Assembly: GCF_964019385.1 (NCBI RefSeq)
Contig: NC_088651.1
Coordinates: 5,958,496-6,022,495 of the forward strand
Length of the DNA: 64,000 nucleotides
Source of the DNA: Sycon ciliatum
Lineage: Eukaryota; Porifera; Calcarea; Leucosolenida; Sycettidae
Reading direction: 5' to 3'
In this document: piece by piece, positions 12,208 to 23,987 of the stretch
Layout of the letters: each line of letters starts with the position of its first letter
Position numbering within the stretch: position 1 is the stretch's first letter
Program-made: the position numbers and the translations under genes
The notes under the pieces: model-generated
What the model was told of the DNA's origin: nothing
Seen by the model: only the letters and a program-made list of their open reading frames with translations
Database searches by the model: none

Positions 12208-12402
12208 CAGTCAACTTCGGTTATATAAGGACATTCGGCGGGGCATCAAAAAGGTGTCCTTATTCGCGAAGTGTCGTTATACCCGAAGTCTCATTATTAT
12301 TATGTACTACATGTGGGATGGGACTTTGATCTGGGCATGGTAATTCTGTCGTTATTCGCGAATTGTCGTTATATCCGCAGTCGTTATTAGCGAAGTTGAC
12401 TG
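12208..12402. mobile_element. MITE, Tigger/pogo-like ends, TA target
   Basis: 195 bp with inverted ends CAGTCAACTTCG and CGAAGTTGACTG, flanked by TA at 12206-12207 and 12403-12404. Internal 'gtcgttat...cgcgaa' units repeat in both halves. Sister copies are at 22877-23073 and 29173-29359. There is no coding capacity. Confidence 0.8.
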
Positions 12403-12404
12403 TA

Positions 12405-13478
12405 CAATAATCATGTACTGTATACATGTAGATCTACCTCTCTTGTCTTGTGCTTGAGTCTTGGGCTCGTAGGCGAAACCTTGCCATCGTGATTGTGACG
12501 GTGGACAGATTTACCGTCCCTCTCATATTCAGACAGAACACGACTCGGGCTGCATCCGGAAACACATTCCTTGCTGTAGTGTAGACGTTGCCCGACCTTG
12601 TCCTTTGTGATCGATTTGCGCACGGCTCTCTTCCGCCACGTTTGATGTACTAGTAGGCGATAACGGCCGTCGTGACACGGAGCAAGGCCGTCCACTAGCG
12701 TCCTTTGCACTAGCGTCCAGTGTTCTTTCTCCAAGCACCACTTTCGTGTCCGTCTTCCACGAGGTGAGTTTCTTTTCGCCCCTCCTTCAACTCTTACTGT
12801 AGTCGGCAAATATGTTTGGACTATGTTGCATAAGTGCCGCACTGCCCTTGCTTACCGTGACACACGTTTGTGTTACCCCTATTCCTCTGTTTGCGGCGCT
12901 ACCTTCTTTGTCCTGAACATTCTCCCAAATCTCAGACTGTCTTGTTTGGGCGGCAAGGTCGCTCGTACAACAACAGCATTGATCTTATCTTCGGACCTTG
13001 TTCAGGCTCTCGAACTCAAGTTTGGCTATGCTTGTGTGCTCACAGAACTGGACAGGACGATTCAACACACAAGGCCACAAAATGTGATGAGATGAGGGTT
13101 CCGGTGGTCGTGGATTTTATAAAATTTGAATGCAAATGAGAGAGGCCTCCGCGAATCCGGCTCAGTAGAGTGCTCTTTGCAATTTATTTCGCCGCTGAAT
13201 CCGTGGATCAAACAGGCACTGCGCTAACCGGGCTGCTGGAATTCTAGCACGTCGTTACGTGAATCGTATCGACCGACAGAGAGAACACCGACGGTCCGTC
13301 ACGAACAGCTACGAAGCCGGGCAACCGCGTTCCACTACAGTGAACAGCGAGCACAGCTTTGCGGCGTCTCTTCCGTGTTTCTTTCCGGAGGAATTCGGTG
13401 AGTGTGTTTGTAATTTACGTATCTTGACTAGTTTGAGGGAAAGACACAAACGGGAAAAGTCTGAAGAAAAAATTGACT
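12405..13478. other. No supported gene
   Basis: Overlapping short ORFs on both strands, no domain recognised. Splice-like sites occur ('cgaggtgagtttc' near 12760) but cannot be tied to a coding exon. Confidence 0.35.
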
Positions 13479-13479
13479 G

Positions 13480-13554
13480 TCACCACCAGGAATCGAACCA
13501 GTGACCCTCGCTTGTAGCTAGTGATGCTCTAACCACTGACCTAGGCTATGGTGC
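13480..13554 (-). repeat. tRNA-like sequence (tRNA pseudogene or SINE head)
   Basis: The minus strand carries an A-box-like TAGCCTAGGTCAGTGGTTAG followed by a B-box GGTTCGATTCC. The spacing is tRNA-like and a terminal stem GTGAC/GTCAC can be imagined, but the anticodon stem does not form cleanly. It is a Pol III promoter relic, not a convincing functional tRNA gene. Confidence 0.55.
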
Positions 13555-13594
13555 AGTCGTCATCCCAGCAGAATTTACGTACGTAATTACATAC

Positions 13595-14611
13595 CAGGGG
13601 CGTCGGAAGCAGTTTAACATAATCATTGGTGCGGCGAAAGTGTGAGAGGGGGTCCGGGGTCCGCCCCCGGGAATTCTTTTGAAAATTGGGCCTAAAAGGC
13701 CATATTTGAATGCTACAGGATAATATGAGAAGTAAGAATAATATTTGAACTCGGATGGTGAACCAATATAGTTAGGATGAAGAAAGGAAAAGGACAAAAT
13801 GTGACGAGTTCTGACAAACTGTCCACCACAACGTAACCAGATCTTATACAGTCAGCAAGTGAGACAAAATAGCACAACACTGACAAGGAGTAGTGAGACA
13901 TTCGGCGACCTGACACCTAGCTCCAACACTTCTCCAAGGCGCAAACCAACAACCTTCCAACTTGGAAGGCTCAGGTTCGGAAAGGTCCAAGAGGGGAAGG
14001 AAAGCGCAACGAAGAAGAGCATAAGCTACGCATCACGGCAACAAAGAATGCCGAAAGTTACTGGATGATGACGAAACTAGTAAGACTATTGGACAGACCG
14101 GCCTTACTACAACTCGACGACGCAAAGCAACAGACCACCCAACTTGGGAGGCTCAAGTTTATGTAATAAACATGGAAGGTCTTACTAGTTTCGTCATCAT
14201 CCAGTAACTTTTGGCACTCTTTGTTACCGTGATGCGTAGCTCATGCTCTTCTTCGTTGCGCTTTCTTTCCCCTCTTGGACCTTTCCAAACCTGAGTCTTC
14301 CAAGTTGGAAGGTTGTTGGTTTGCGCCTTGGAGAAGTGTTGGAGCTAGGTGTCAGGTCGCCGAATGTCTCACTACTCCTTGTCAGCTTTGTGCCATTTTG
14401 TCTCACTTGCTGACTGTATAAGATCTGGTTACGTTGGTGGACAGTTTGTCATAACTCGTAACATTTTGTCCTTTTCCTTTCTTCATCCTAAGAATAATAT
14501 TATTTATCATTTTGTTACTTCTGCCCGTACAATTACAAGATACCAGTTCCCGTCTAAAAAAAATCGAAAATTATTGGTGCGGCACCTGCCGCACCGGTTC
14601 CGACGCCCCTG
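13595..14611. mobile_element. Fold-back DNA transposon with 5-bp target duplication
   Basis: The termini CAGGGGCGTCGGAA and TTCCGACGCCCCTG are inverted and flanked by the direct repeat CATAC (13590-13594 and 14612-14616). Inside, two arms of about 315 bp, 13772-14086 and 14179-14491, are near-perfect reverse complements, so the same 60-codon ORF appears on both strands. The CAGGGGCG ends with 5-bp duplications recall hAT5-type elements (inference). The element at 49499-49883 shares the end and the TSD length. No transposase is present. Confidence 0.75.
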
Positions 14612-15393
14612 CATACTAGTAAAGGCGCAGCGCCATCCCGCACAGTCCGTGGCATGAGTTACTAAGCGCTGCAGATGAAGAAAACCCCAAAGTGATAGCT
14701 CTGCTGCTGCTACACGCGGTCTCCGCCTGTGTGCCAAACAAATCTTCCATCAGAATTTCACTATGGCTGAACGGGATACCACAATGTAACTGTTGAGTAT
14801 CAAGATGTGCTAAGCAGAGAGTGCGATAACATCTACACGTAGATTGTGTTCAGATCAATGAAGATGACATCATCATACTAGTGTGAGTCAGCCTGCAGTA
14901 CACGCGGAGAACGAAACGTGCTGGGCTTGAGCCGATTGAAATGCCACCAAACGCCCATATCCAACAGACCCTAGTCGATTTGTTATGCCAGATACAGCAG
15001 ACCAGGTGGGCATCACCAAATCACACCTCTTGTGATCTGGAAATGTTTGTAATGGGTGGAGAATCGCTAAAGCAAGCCGGCGTGAAGGGTTGAGCTATAG
15101 AAGACAAACTTACTTGTACTTACGCAAATATGAAATTGAAATCGACTTCAATCGCATACCGTTTCAGGTGCAGATTAGCCTGCACTTGCAGATCGAGAAC
15201 TAAAACTAGCGTAAACGTTTCAAGGTTTACAGAACAGAATTCGTCAGAATTCATCAGTGACTCATGCTGGTGAGGGGAGCAGAAGAAAATGAAGTAACTC
15301 GCACTCGCGCATGAAAAACAACATGGAAGACGTCGGCGTGAGAATCAGTGAGTAAGTACAAAGTCAATACTTCCTGTATAAGTACAACTTTTT
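14612..15393. other. No gene seen
   Basis: Nothing coding or repeated is recognised in this stretch. Confidence 0.35.
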
Positions 15394-15570
15394 GTTAGAT
15401 CACTCCACCAGCAGGTTCGGTATGTACTAGATTTCGTTGTTGGTCGAGGTCTGTCACCCTGAACGTTGGGAAAAAAAACTTTACTTTGGTGCCAACTTTA
15501 GTTATTTCGTGTCCCCTACCGAATATAACGAAAGTTAATTCCAAAACGAAACTTTGTACTTATACCGTAT
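15394..15570. repeat. Dispersed repeat, copy 1 (partner 63198-63375)
   Basis: Shares 'gttagatcactccaccagca', 'tcgaggtctgtcaccc' and 'cgaatata' blocks in the same order as 63198-63375. Family unknown; possibly a MITE. Confidence 0.7.
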
Positions 15571-15868
15571 TAGAATGAGGCCTGTCTCGTTGTCCAGGAA
15601 ACGACCAATCAGGGACATTCCCGCCAAGGCCCTCCCTGCCATGCACTAACCTGTAATGACCAATGGACAGTATGTAGAATGTCACAGTGAAGACAAAGAG
15701 TATGTTATAGAGGTTGGACGTGTGCATGTCCACTATGTTTGTATATTAGTGCTGATTTGCGCCCGTATGTGCACAGGTACTGGCCAGGCCTGCCCCCCCC
15801 CCCCCCGGCCTTCAACGGCAAAGGGTTCTCAGCAGTAACCTTGCTATCCCTCTTAATCTATCTATCTT

Positions 15869-15969
<101 letters not shown>

Positions 15970-16496
15970 CGTTTAGTTCCTGGGTGGTCTACCTGATCAA
16001 GATGGTCTCCCAGTGGCACATTCCTGGCTGAGTGTCGAGCCGTTTGCTCACATTCACGCCTAGATATGGCTAGCAAGTACAGGGTAAGATAGACAATCCT
16101 CATCTGCTGTCACTTCACGCATACTAGTACCGTATTTTCCCCATTAAACGTACACGTCTCCAATACTAGTATGTCTTCAATTGCAGTACATGTTGAGTGT
16201 AGATCAAAAATGTAAAAGGACACGTCTCTAATAACAGTACATGCTCCCCCCCCCCCCCCCCCACCACCATTAGTTTGACCAATCAGCCGAGGAAATTTCT
16301 GGTATTGCGCATTTAAATGCACATGGCTATTATTGTCCCATAAAAAGTATCTGCTACGAAGGCCATACGAAGAACCTGTGTTCGAAATGTTATTCAATAC
16401 CTACCAAATTGTCTGGTGCTGCTGTTACTGCTGTTGCTGCTGCTGTTACTACTGCTGCTCCTGCTGTTGTTTGATTGCTTCTTGCCCAGCCGACTC

Positions 16497-16666
16497 ATGG
16501 AGCCACCGCAGCTGCAGCCACACACTACAGCCCCGGACGTCAGCAAAGTGCTAGAGATGTATATGGCACTGGCCCCGCTAGTGGAGAGGATGCGGGGGAG
16601 CTTGACGTTACGCTGCTGCTTTCAGACACTGGCTTTCTTCGCCGCTACCCAAACCTATGGAGAGAG
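16497..16666 (+). CDS. Candidate first exon of the multi-CARD gene (module 1, first helix)
   Basis: ATG at 16497 opens a frame that reads a Pro/Gln start, then DVSKVLEMYMALAPLVERM. The frame changes at a run of five G (16594-16598), and the continuing frame reads DVTLLLSDTGFLRRYPNLWR-E up to a good donor (GAG|GTGAGT) at 16667. DV-x2-(V/L)L and L-W-x-E also occur in the exon at 22226-22288, which supports the reading. The break at a homopolymer may be an assembly or sequencing error, or two overlapping exon choices (a weak acceptor at 16599-16600). A CTG-repeat stretch upstream (16416-16470) has no ATG and is probably 5' leader. The exon ends in phase 0, as the next exon requires. Confidence 0.5.
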
Positions 16667-16981
16667 GTGAGTAGCGTTGGATGACTGTGTCAGGGTCGTC
16701 GGCCACACTACAATAACTACGGTATTGACTGGACTTCTCTTTGTCCCGGATACCCTGTGAATGACGAAAAGCACTGATCTGGGCTCTAAATTTCGAAATT
16801 TTCCAGAGGAGCCACCCCAACCCCACGAGTAAATTGTACTTCAGGTGGCTGACCCTACCACACAGAAATACCTTCCGACGCCCGTGTGTGTAAATGTAAA
16901 TTTGACTGAATGCTGTCATGTGACTTGAGATTAGGAAAATCAGATCCCATCTGAACCGACTGACTGAAAGTACTCGAGGTA

Positions 16982-17719
16982 CAGGAAAACTCCTCTTATC
17001 CGGATGCCCCTCTGATCCGGGCACATCCATCTACCGGGCACTTTTCTGACCGCTCTCGAGTCACAAAAAATGGTTTTCCAGTTTGAAAGTGCCTCAAGAA
17101 CTATTGACTGGTGTAAAGCCATTCTACTTACATGTAGAGTTGGTCTGCAAATTTTCGGTATGTTTAAATTTCTGCCTCCCAGGGCTCAAACACATTTCGG
17201 CCGCATTACAATTTCGGCCTGTGCTGCTGCTGCCTGTACGCACTGTCACACTGAACCCTGCAAAGGAAAATTTCAGCCGCGACAAGTTTTTGGCCAAAAA
17301 TGCCAAGGCCGAAAATAGCCGAAAATAAATTTGCTGGGGGAGGGGAAAAGACCCAAGTGCCATTAGTATGTGTGGCACGTGTTGTGAGCTGTCTTTGGAG
17401 TGAAAAACTTGTCAGCACCTTCTATATCCGGCCTAGCCCCGTAGCTCAGATGGTTAGAGCATTGCTCATAACAAGCAATGTCCCGGGTTCGAGTCCTAGT
17501 GGGTCTGGCATTTTTTTCTCTTTTCAGGCAGTCCACTGCCCCGGCTGATCCTTTGAAAATGATATGTTTTAGAATTGCGATCAACAGAACGAGCTGAACC
17601 GTCATTTCACAAAGGCTGTATTGTATCAAAAACGAGTGGATGCGAAGCTGAGTTACGGGCAATCCCTGGTCATGGGTAGTTCTCGGTCCAAACCTGCCTG
17701 GATAAGGGCAGTTCTACTG
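16982..17719. mobile_element. MITE with TA target, same family as 24490-25368
   Basis: The left end CAGGAAAACTCCTCTTATCC and the right end GGATAAGGGCAGTTCTACTG (ending 17719) are inverted and flanked by TA. The element lies in an intron of the multi-CARD gene and carries the tRNA-like insert at 17431-17510. Confidence 0.65.
17431..17510 (+). repeat. tRNA-like sequence (SINE head or tRNA pseudogene)
   Basis: GTAGCTCAGATGGTTAGAGC (D-arm and A-box) and GGGTTCGAGTCCT (T-arm and B-box) are intact, and an anticodon hairpin TTGCT/AGCAA forms. But the loop would lack U33, and the acceptor stem pairs badly. The downstream 'ggcattttttt' would serve as a Pol III stop. Most likely a SINE head or pseudogene. 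Confidence 0.6.
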
Positions 17720-18404
17720 TACTTATGGGGGGGGGGGAAGTGGCAATGCAGGCTCAACCGAATCACATGTCGAACTGTGTGTATGTGCTGCATTGACTAA
17801 GCGGGAGGGTGACACTGGCTTACATCGGCCTCACAGGCAAAGCCACGTGGGCGGATATCCACGGCAGTATTGCATGCGTGTGGTATGTGGTGTGTGGTGT
17901 GTGGTGTGTGGTGAAGTTCAAGTCACATCTCCTCTTAATCCTACCCACCCTGTGACCAGCATCTTACTCTCATGTTTTCTTGAACTTCTTCCATACATTT
18001 CCTATCATTTCACCCAAAGTATCTCTCTCTTCAGGGTGTTTGGAGTATGGAAGTAAGTGTGCTAAAAAAAGAAAGAAAAAAGTTCTGTGCCTACCTCTCT
18101 AGAACAGCAAAAACACTACTGGAGTAATTTTGCACCCCTCCATCGCAAAGACATCCACTCTTGCTGCCCCATCCTTTGCCTTATTTTCTCCTCTTCCCTC
18201 TCTTCAGTGTCCTCTTTATAGGCACGCAGACTGACACTCACCCACACAGAGACCCTGAGGTCACCTTGGGCGGGTGTGTTTCCCACGTGCTTGTTATTGA
18301 GTTTGAGTCTAGCAGGGTACTTCAGTTACACTGTGTTCTAATTCCATGTTCTATATCTTGTACACCTTGTATATCTTGTGCTACATCTTGTGTGCATCCT
18401 TTAG

Positions 18405-18672
18405 GCTGATGTTCTGTGCAAGACTAAGCTTGCTGAAAACCTAAGGGTGAAAGACATGATCAACTATTTTCAGGAATGGCTGTCTCCAAGAGATCTTCAA
18501 AGCCTTGCAGAAGGCACAGACTTTGGCAAGAGTGAGACGCTGATAGAGATATTGGAGAGAGGCCACAACGCTACCTTTGTACCCTTCTTTGAGCAACTCT
18601 GGGAGCACCAGCAAACTCTCCCAGTTGTTCAGGAGATCAAATCTCAGCTCATAGAGTTGTACAGAAAGCGTG
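18405..18672 (+). CDS. CARD-like exon, module 1
   Basis: Acceptor 'cctttag' ends at 18404 and donor GTAAGC begins at 18673. The exon is 268 nt, entering in phase 0 and leaving in phase 1. The product has the helical pattern of a CARD: MINYFQEWLSPRDLQSLAEG, then LIEILERG and FVPFFEQLWEHQ. The ERG-x-x-x-F-x-P-F-F motif is repeated nearly word for word in the exon at 23988-24279. CARDs are death-fold domains that pair with other CARDs in apoptosis and innate-immune signalling in the cytosol. Fold assignment is by eye; a DED or death domain is the alternative. Confidence 0.7.
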
Positions 18673-19123
18673 GTAAGCCGCGATTGCTTCCGCCTGGATT
18701 TGCTTGCTTTGTGTCAGTTGTGAAACAAGGAGATCGAAATGCTTGGAGTGCATCTGAAGGCAAAAAATATTTGTATGCCTCTAGAATAGACTGGTATAAC
18801 CCCCCCCCCCCCTCTCCCCCCCTCCCCCCTTCATTGGCAGTACCTGTGTTGTTCATCAGGTCATAAACCCCCTTCTATTGGCAGTGCCTGGGTCACGGTC
18901 ACTTCCAACTCTTCATTAATGTGTTGGATGCATAGAGAGTTCTACAAGGGAATTTCAAATTACAGACAATCAGTGTTCGGACAAGGGTATGATACTTTAT
19001 GTATTCTTCAATGGTCAGGCCTAGGGGAATCTTGGAATGTTTGCTGAAAGGAAACTGGGGATTTTTAGTGAACAATTTTCTTGGTGTGCTGATTGTAAAG
19101 TGTGCTATTGGAGTGACTAAGTA

Positions 19124-20043
19124 CAGTCTACTCGCGATAAGTCACGCACAGTGTCCTGGAATGGAAAATGCGCGACTTACCGCGAGTGCGCGACTTACAT
19201 TATGCACCACGTCATGCATATGTACAGCCGTCATTTTTTCTTCTGCATAATTATGGACATGTGTGCTGAACACGCGTACAAGCACTGAGCTGCATGCGCA
19301 CGGTACACTTACTGTCTGTAGTGTACACTGACTGTACACTGCTGTACACGAGACGTAGATCTACCACAGCGTGAAGCCATGATCGATATGAAGGCATGAT
19401 CGAGAAAGACAAGTAACGACGTTCCGTTACTTTTGCCGTTTTGGTAGGGATTTGACAAGACGCACTTCTGTTTCCGTCGTGTAAACACTTCGTTTCCCTT
19501 TGCTTGACGATGCCTTCTCATAAGAAAACGAAAAAACAGCGAACAGTGGCTGATCGACTGCGTTTGGTTCGTCTCTATCGTGAGAGTGGAAAAATCTCCG
19601 CTCGAAAATTTGCGAAGTTGAACAATGTTCCGGATGCGATGTTCCGCGGCTGGCTGAGGGATGCTGAAGCTGGCAAACTCGCCGATGCTAATCCGTCTGG
19701 TCCACAGGGAGTCCGCAACAGAAGTTTCCAGTTCGGGAAAATTGAGGAGCGGCTAGTGAAGTATATTTTGCTTCAAAGGGAGAAGTTTGTGACTGACAAA
19801 CTTGGATTGTCGTGGGTGATCCTGAGGGAGAAGGCTCTCATACAATATGCAAATAATAATTATATTCTTACCTTTACAGTATTCAAGCTCCATCATTGAA
19901 AACCACATCATTCGCAAATATTCACGAAATCCACAAAATCCCGAAAAATAAAAAATTCTTGAGATGGATGTCCTGGATGAAAAAGTGCGTGACTTATCGC
20001 GAGTGCGTGACTTAAAAGTGAGTGACTTATCGCGAGTAGACTG
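19124..20043. mobile_element. Internally deleted Tigger/pogo-like transposon
   Basis: Perfect 22-bp inverted ends (19124-19145 and 20022-20043, beginning CAGTCTACTCGCGATAAG) are flanked by TA at 19122-19123 and 20044-20045. Subterminal 'gcgactta/gtgactta' motifs repeat inside both ends. The 920-bp element holds one truncated transposase frame. It sits in an intron of the multi-CARD gene. Confidence 0.85.
19510..19899 (+). pseudogene. N-terminal piece of a pogo/Tigger transposase
   Basis: ATG at 19510 starts a basic tail (KKTKKQR) and then two helix-turn-helix-like segments. The first is about ADRLRLVRLYRESGKISARK to MFRGWLRD. The second, EERLVKYILLQREKF to ILREKAL, resembles the CENP-B/Tigger DNA-binding half. 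Reading ends at 19897-19899 with non-homologous residues. The DDE catalytic core is absent, so it could bind element ends but not cut. It lies entirely between the TIRs at 19124 and 20043, which confirms it as the element's own gene. Confidence 0.7.
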
Positions 20044-20149
20044 TAAGTGTATCAATTTGTGTGTGCATGTGTGTGCAATGTGCATGCATGAAGGCATGCA
20101 TGCGTGAGTACATTTGTATGTTTGGGCATAAATTCATGTGTTTGCATTG

Positions 20150-20166
20150 TGTGTGTATGTGTGTAT

Positions 20167-20222
<56 letters not shown>
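20150..20222. repeat. (GT)n microsatellite
   Basis: Continuous GT units with a few TATG interruptions, within an intron of the multi-CARD gene. Confidence 0.95.
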
Positions 20223-20226
<4 letters not shown>

Positions 20227-20799
20227 ACACGTGTGTGTGTGTGTGTTTATGTGAGTGTACATGTGTGTGTATGTATGTGTATGTGTATGGCCATGTTTAT
20301 GCGTGTGCCTGTGTGCCTACATGTACACGTACGGTGGTGCATTACCTGCTGGATGCAGTGGAGGAACAGAATCCCATCAGGTGAGTTATTATCTGGTGAC
20401 AAGGGCAGGAGGGCACTCGATCTGAGTAGGGGGCACCCCGTCCCCCCGGGGCACCCCCCCCCCCACACTACCCGGATTGAGCGCCCTCGTGTGAAAAAGT
20501 GGCACTCCCCCCCCCCCCCCTACTCATTTGTTGATTTTTTTAGTTTTTCAGGCCATTCAACAAAAATGCAGTCGATAGTCACTAACAGAGCATTCGTAAA
20601 GGCATACTTATCTGGGGTGAAATCGGGGTACGTTGCATTTTGGATGGCAAGACAATTTTGGAAAGTGGAAAAATGTTGTACGAGGTAGCTGTTTCCCTTG
20701 CCCCTCCCCCCCCCCCTCCCCCCTCCCCCTCCCCCCCTCCCCCCCTCCCCCACCTAATATTTTTACCTGGCTAGAAACCAGTTACCTGAAGTACTCCTA

Positions 20800-20990
20800 C
20801 ATCTTCACGACAATCTCCAAACGGTCTCTGCGCTACACCAATCACTAACGGAAAAAAGAGGATGATAATCATTTGAATTTTCGACCAAGTCCCATCTTCA
20901 GGATCTTCCTGAAAATTCGAATGATTATCTCTTTTTTCTTTTAGTGATTGGTGTAGCCCAGAGACCGTTTGGGAGAGTGTCGTGAAGATG
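20800..20990. repeat. Fold-back element
   Basis: Arms from CATCTTCACGACA at 20800 to its reverse complement ending 20990 pair over about 80 bp each with small mismatches. The spacer contains 'ccatcttcaggatcttcc'. A dense C-rich run (20701-20755) precedes it. Confidence 0.75.
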
Positions 20991-22225
20991 TATGGGTATA
21001 GTGGATGGCTACAGTGGAGTCTTCGTATTTTGAGAAATAGAACCCTGAAGAGCATTTTTTTACGTGAAACTCATTGTTTTCTTCACTCCACTTATCCAGG
21101 CTATCTAATCTTGTTCTTAAATTTCCTCTCCCTTTCCATCGCCATCATAACATTGGGCATGACTGCCCGTTTGACTTGCGATGTAGAATAGAAACAAGTA
21201 CAATACGGAATACAAGCAGGGGAGTCGGGCACGGTACGGTCACTACAGTATTGACCGTACCACTCTTTGCCCCAGGTACCCCGTGAATCAATAAAATCAT
21301 GCACTTAGTTGGGCTCTGAATTTCCAAAAAAATTGGTTTTGCTGTTTCTTTATGTGCACAGCCATGGTGGAGAGCAGTGGTACTATTTTGCCATTGTAAG
21401 TTGTTTACTTTGATTTCTTGTTTGGTTTGTTTGAAGTTTTATTACTTTTACATCGCAAACCCACCGGTCATTGATTCCTAATATCATGATGGCGATGGAA
21501 TAAGATATGAAGTGTGGCTCAAAACAGCACGAGCTATACTCAAGATACTGAGACAGTTTCCAAACATTTAGGGCTGCAACGGGTAGGGGTTTGACCGGGT
21601 AACGAGTCCGGGTATTTTTTATCCGGGTAGCACGGTTATCATATCAGGTGTTTTTTGACATAGTTTGTACAGTGAGTGTGCACTTTTGCTACATAGAAAG
21701 TGTACAGTAGCAAGTCACCATGCTATTTACACGCACCGTTGCAAAAACACCGTACTCCAACTACCCGATCGGGTTCTCAGGAGCAAATTACTACCCTACT
21801 ACCCGATCAAATTACGGGTAGCACGGGTACCCTACTACTCATTGTCACCCCTACAAAAAATAGCCGTGACACCCTGGCAAGACATGCACCAGCCACTCCA
21901 CACCACATAACTGCAAATTGATTGCCGTTGTGCTACGGAAGCAATTTTAGAATTGCCTTTTGCAAGGTTGTATGGTCATAAAGTTTGTGCCGAGTGCCAA
22001 ATCCCTGTACATACTTGGACATATAGTATTGATACTCTCCAGAATAACTGTGGACTGCAGTCAAAGCAGAATATTTATTCAGTGAATAATTTTATCCAAG
22101 TCTGAAGAATGGCACTCATCGGCACAATAGCTTTACGCAGGGAGGGTAAAACCTATCGGAACAAAATATTTGTAGCGTGCCCGACTTTTTCCCCTCTTCT
22201 TTTCGTGGTCTTGTGGTTCTCCTAG

Positions 22226-22288
22226 GATGTCAACAAGGTTCTGGAAGACCCAGTTTTTCTGGAACGCTACGATGACCTTTGGAACGAG
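22226..22288 (+). CDS. CARD module 2, first-helix exon
   Basis: A 63-nt exon between acceptor 'tctcctag' (ending 22225) and donor GTGAGA (22289), phase 0 at both ends. It encodes 21 residues beginning DVNKVLEDPVFLERYDD and ending LWNE. It matches the end of the 16497-16666 exon (F-L-x-R-Y-x-x-L-W-x-E), and it precedes a second CARD-like exon as the first one does. It is likely helix 1 of the domain. Repeat unit and phase both support a real exon despite its size. Confidence 0.65.
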
Positions 22289-22707
22289 GTGAGATATGCT
22301 GCAGAATCCAGACACCGAGTTTGGCCTGGGAAATGATTATCATGATAATGTTGTATGCTGTGCTAGCATGCTCTTGTGGCTTGACTACAACAGATTCAAG
22401 TCTAACGCCCCCCCCCCTCCCATGGCCTACTCTGCTCGGGTAATAGGCCAGGGGAATATGTTTGCACCTGCAATGCTAATACCCCCCAATGCGTTGGACT
22501 GGTCTGTCCGAAGAGATCTAAAGATTGTTGAACTTGCCATCAGCAACGCCCAGAACCAAGTTCATGACCGCCAACAATGGCGAGGAACTGTCAACAGATG
22601 CATTAACTCATGCTTCGGGTGATATGCAAAACGGTGTATTATTTATAAATTTCGGAGTAGTGTGACATGATTGGCAGTATCCATGGCAGCATGGACGTAC
22701 ATGTAGG

Positions 22708-22757
22708 AGAAGTGTTTGCTCCCCACACTAGAGCTCGTGCTTTCCGCCGACTTGACT
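22708..22757. repeat. Solo half of the 25614-25717 palindrome
   Basis: 'gtttgctccccacact-agagctcgtgctttccgccgactt' is a diverged single arm of the perfect palindrome further downstream. Confidence 0.7.
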
Positions 22758-22876
22758 TGGCACTTGGCTGACTCTCGATTGCGATCCAGAGCACACGAGA
22801 AGTCAATCAAGCCTTCCACTCATATAGTACCAGGGGCGCAGCTGGTCCCCCTTCCAGGGGGGTGCCCAGCCGCATA

Positions 22877-23073
22877 CAATCAACTTCGCTAATAACGCTA
22901 ATAACGACTGAGGATATTACGACAATTCGCGAATAATGACAGAATGTCCATGCCCAGAGCAAAGTCCCTTCTACCTGTAATGCATGTAATGAGACTTCGT
23001 GTATAACGACACTTCGCGAATAAGGACACTTTTCTGATGCCCCGCCGAGTGTCGTTATACGCAAAGTTGACGG
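22877..23073. mobile_element. MITE, same family as 12208-12402 (reverse orientation)
   Basis: Ends CAATCAACTTCG and CAAAGTTGACGG flanked by TA (22875-22876 and 23074-23075). The internal 'gacactt-cgcgaataaggacac' block is the reverse complement of the sister copies. Confidence 0.75.
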
Positions 23074-23987
23074 TATGTACATGTACCTATCCGTTTGCAA
23101 GGGTGATCACATTGCTTACAGTTACATGGGGTGGCTCCTGACCGAGAAATGAATTGAGAAAATAGTGAATTTGCAGCGAAGAGACCACTTGCTTTGAGGA
23201 TGGTGTGCGTAGAGTTTTCATTTCAGTACATTGCTTACAAACAAACAAAAAACGCTGCGTCCCTTGTGACGTCGTAATGAAGTGAATTGTGCCGTAGTGG
23301 TTACATATCCGCTTGAAAGCTTTTCTCATCCCCATTTTTTAGATCCAACTTCTTTCACAAGGAAAAAGACTTGAAAGCCAAAGCCTTTAGAGCTTGAAGA
23401 GTTGCATCCTTTTCTGACTGACAACTACGACTGAATCGAAAAACCACCAGCACTCTTCTTCTTCGACCACCCTTTTCTCGAACTGATCGAATGCATTCGG
23501 GTCGCCACTTCAAGACCGATCCAGTCCTATTCTGCCCAGACTAGACACCTCTAGCCCTTGGCTCTTTATTTTCGCCTGACCATTGGTCCTGCAGTTGCCG
23601 GACCTGCCAGACTGGTCGCTACGGCCGTGGATAGTATGAACGTGTTGATGATTACAGTACTGTCAGGCGCCGAAAAACAGCCAGGCTAGAATTTCACCAA
23701 TTAGAACGGCCTAGGCTGGATTTTTTGCAGATAAGAACGGAAACCGTAATGTACACTATAATGTACACTCAGACGTATAACTCTGCATAAACATGTACAT
23801 GTAAAAGTGTACCATCGAATAAGAACGAAACTGCTGTGTTCGCTAAAAATAAGAATGGGCTAGGCTCGAACCCTGCCTCCCCCCCCCCCCCCCCCCCCCC
23901 AGTTCTTCGGCGCCCGACAGTCCTGTATGTATGGTTGTTGTACACGTTCTTGCTGTGTCTTTACGCTCCACCATCGTGTTACTGCAG

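Noticed and set aside
14349-14657. Coding genes in the 13.6-14.6 kb fold-back element
   Set aside because: The same short frame occurs on both strands because the arms are inverted copies; no domain.
17431-17510. Functional tRNA gene
   Set aside because: A and B boxes are good, but the anticodon loop lacks U33 and the acceptor stem pairs poorly; better read as a SINE head or pseudogene.
20338-20380. Extra linker exon (YLLDAVEEQNPIR before donor GTGAGT)
   Set aside because: A good donor and a protein-like frame, but no acceptor AG within the GT-rich sequence upstream and the exit phase does not fit the 22226 exon.
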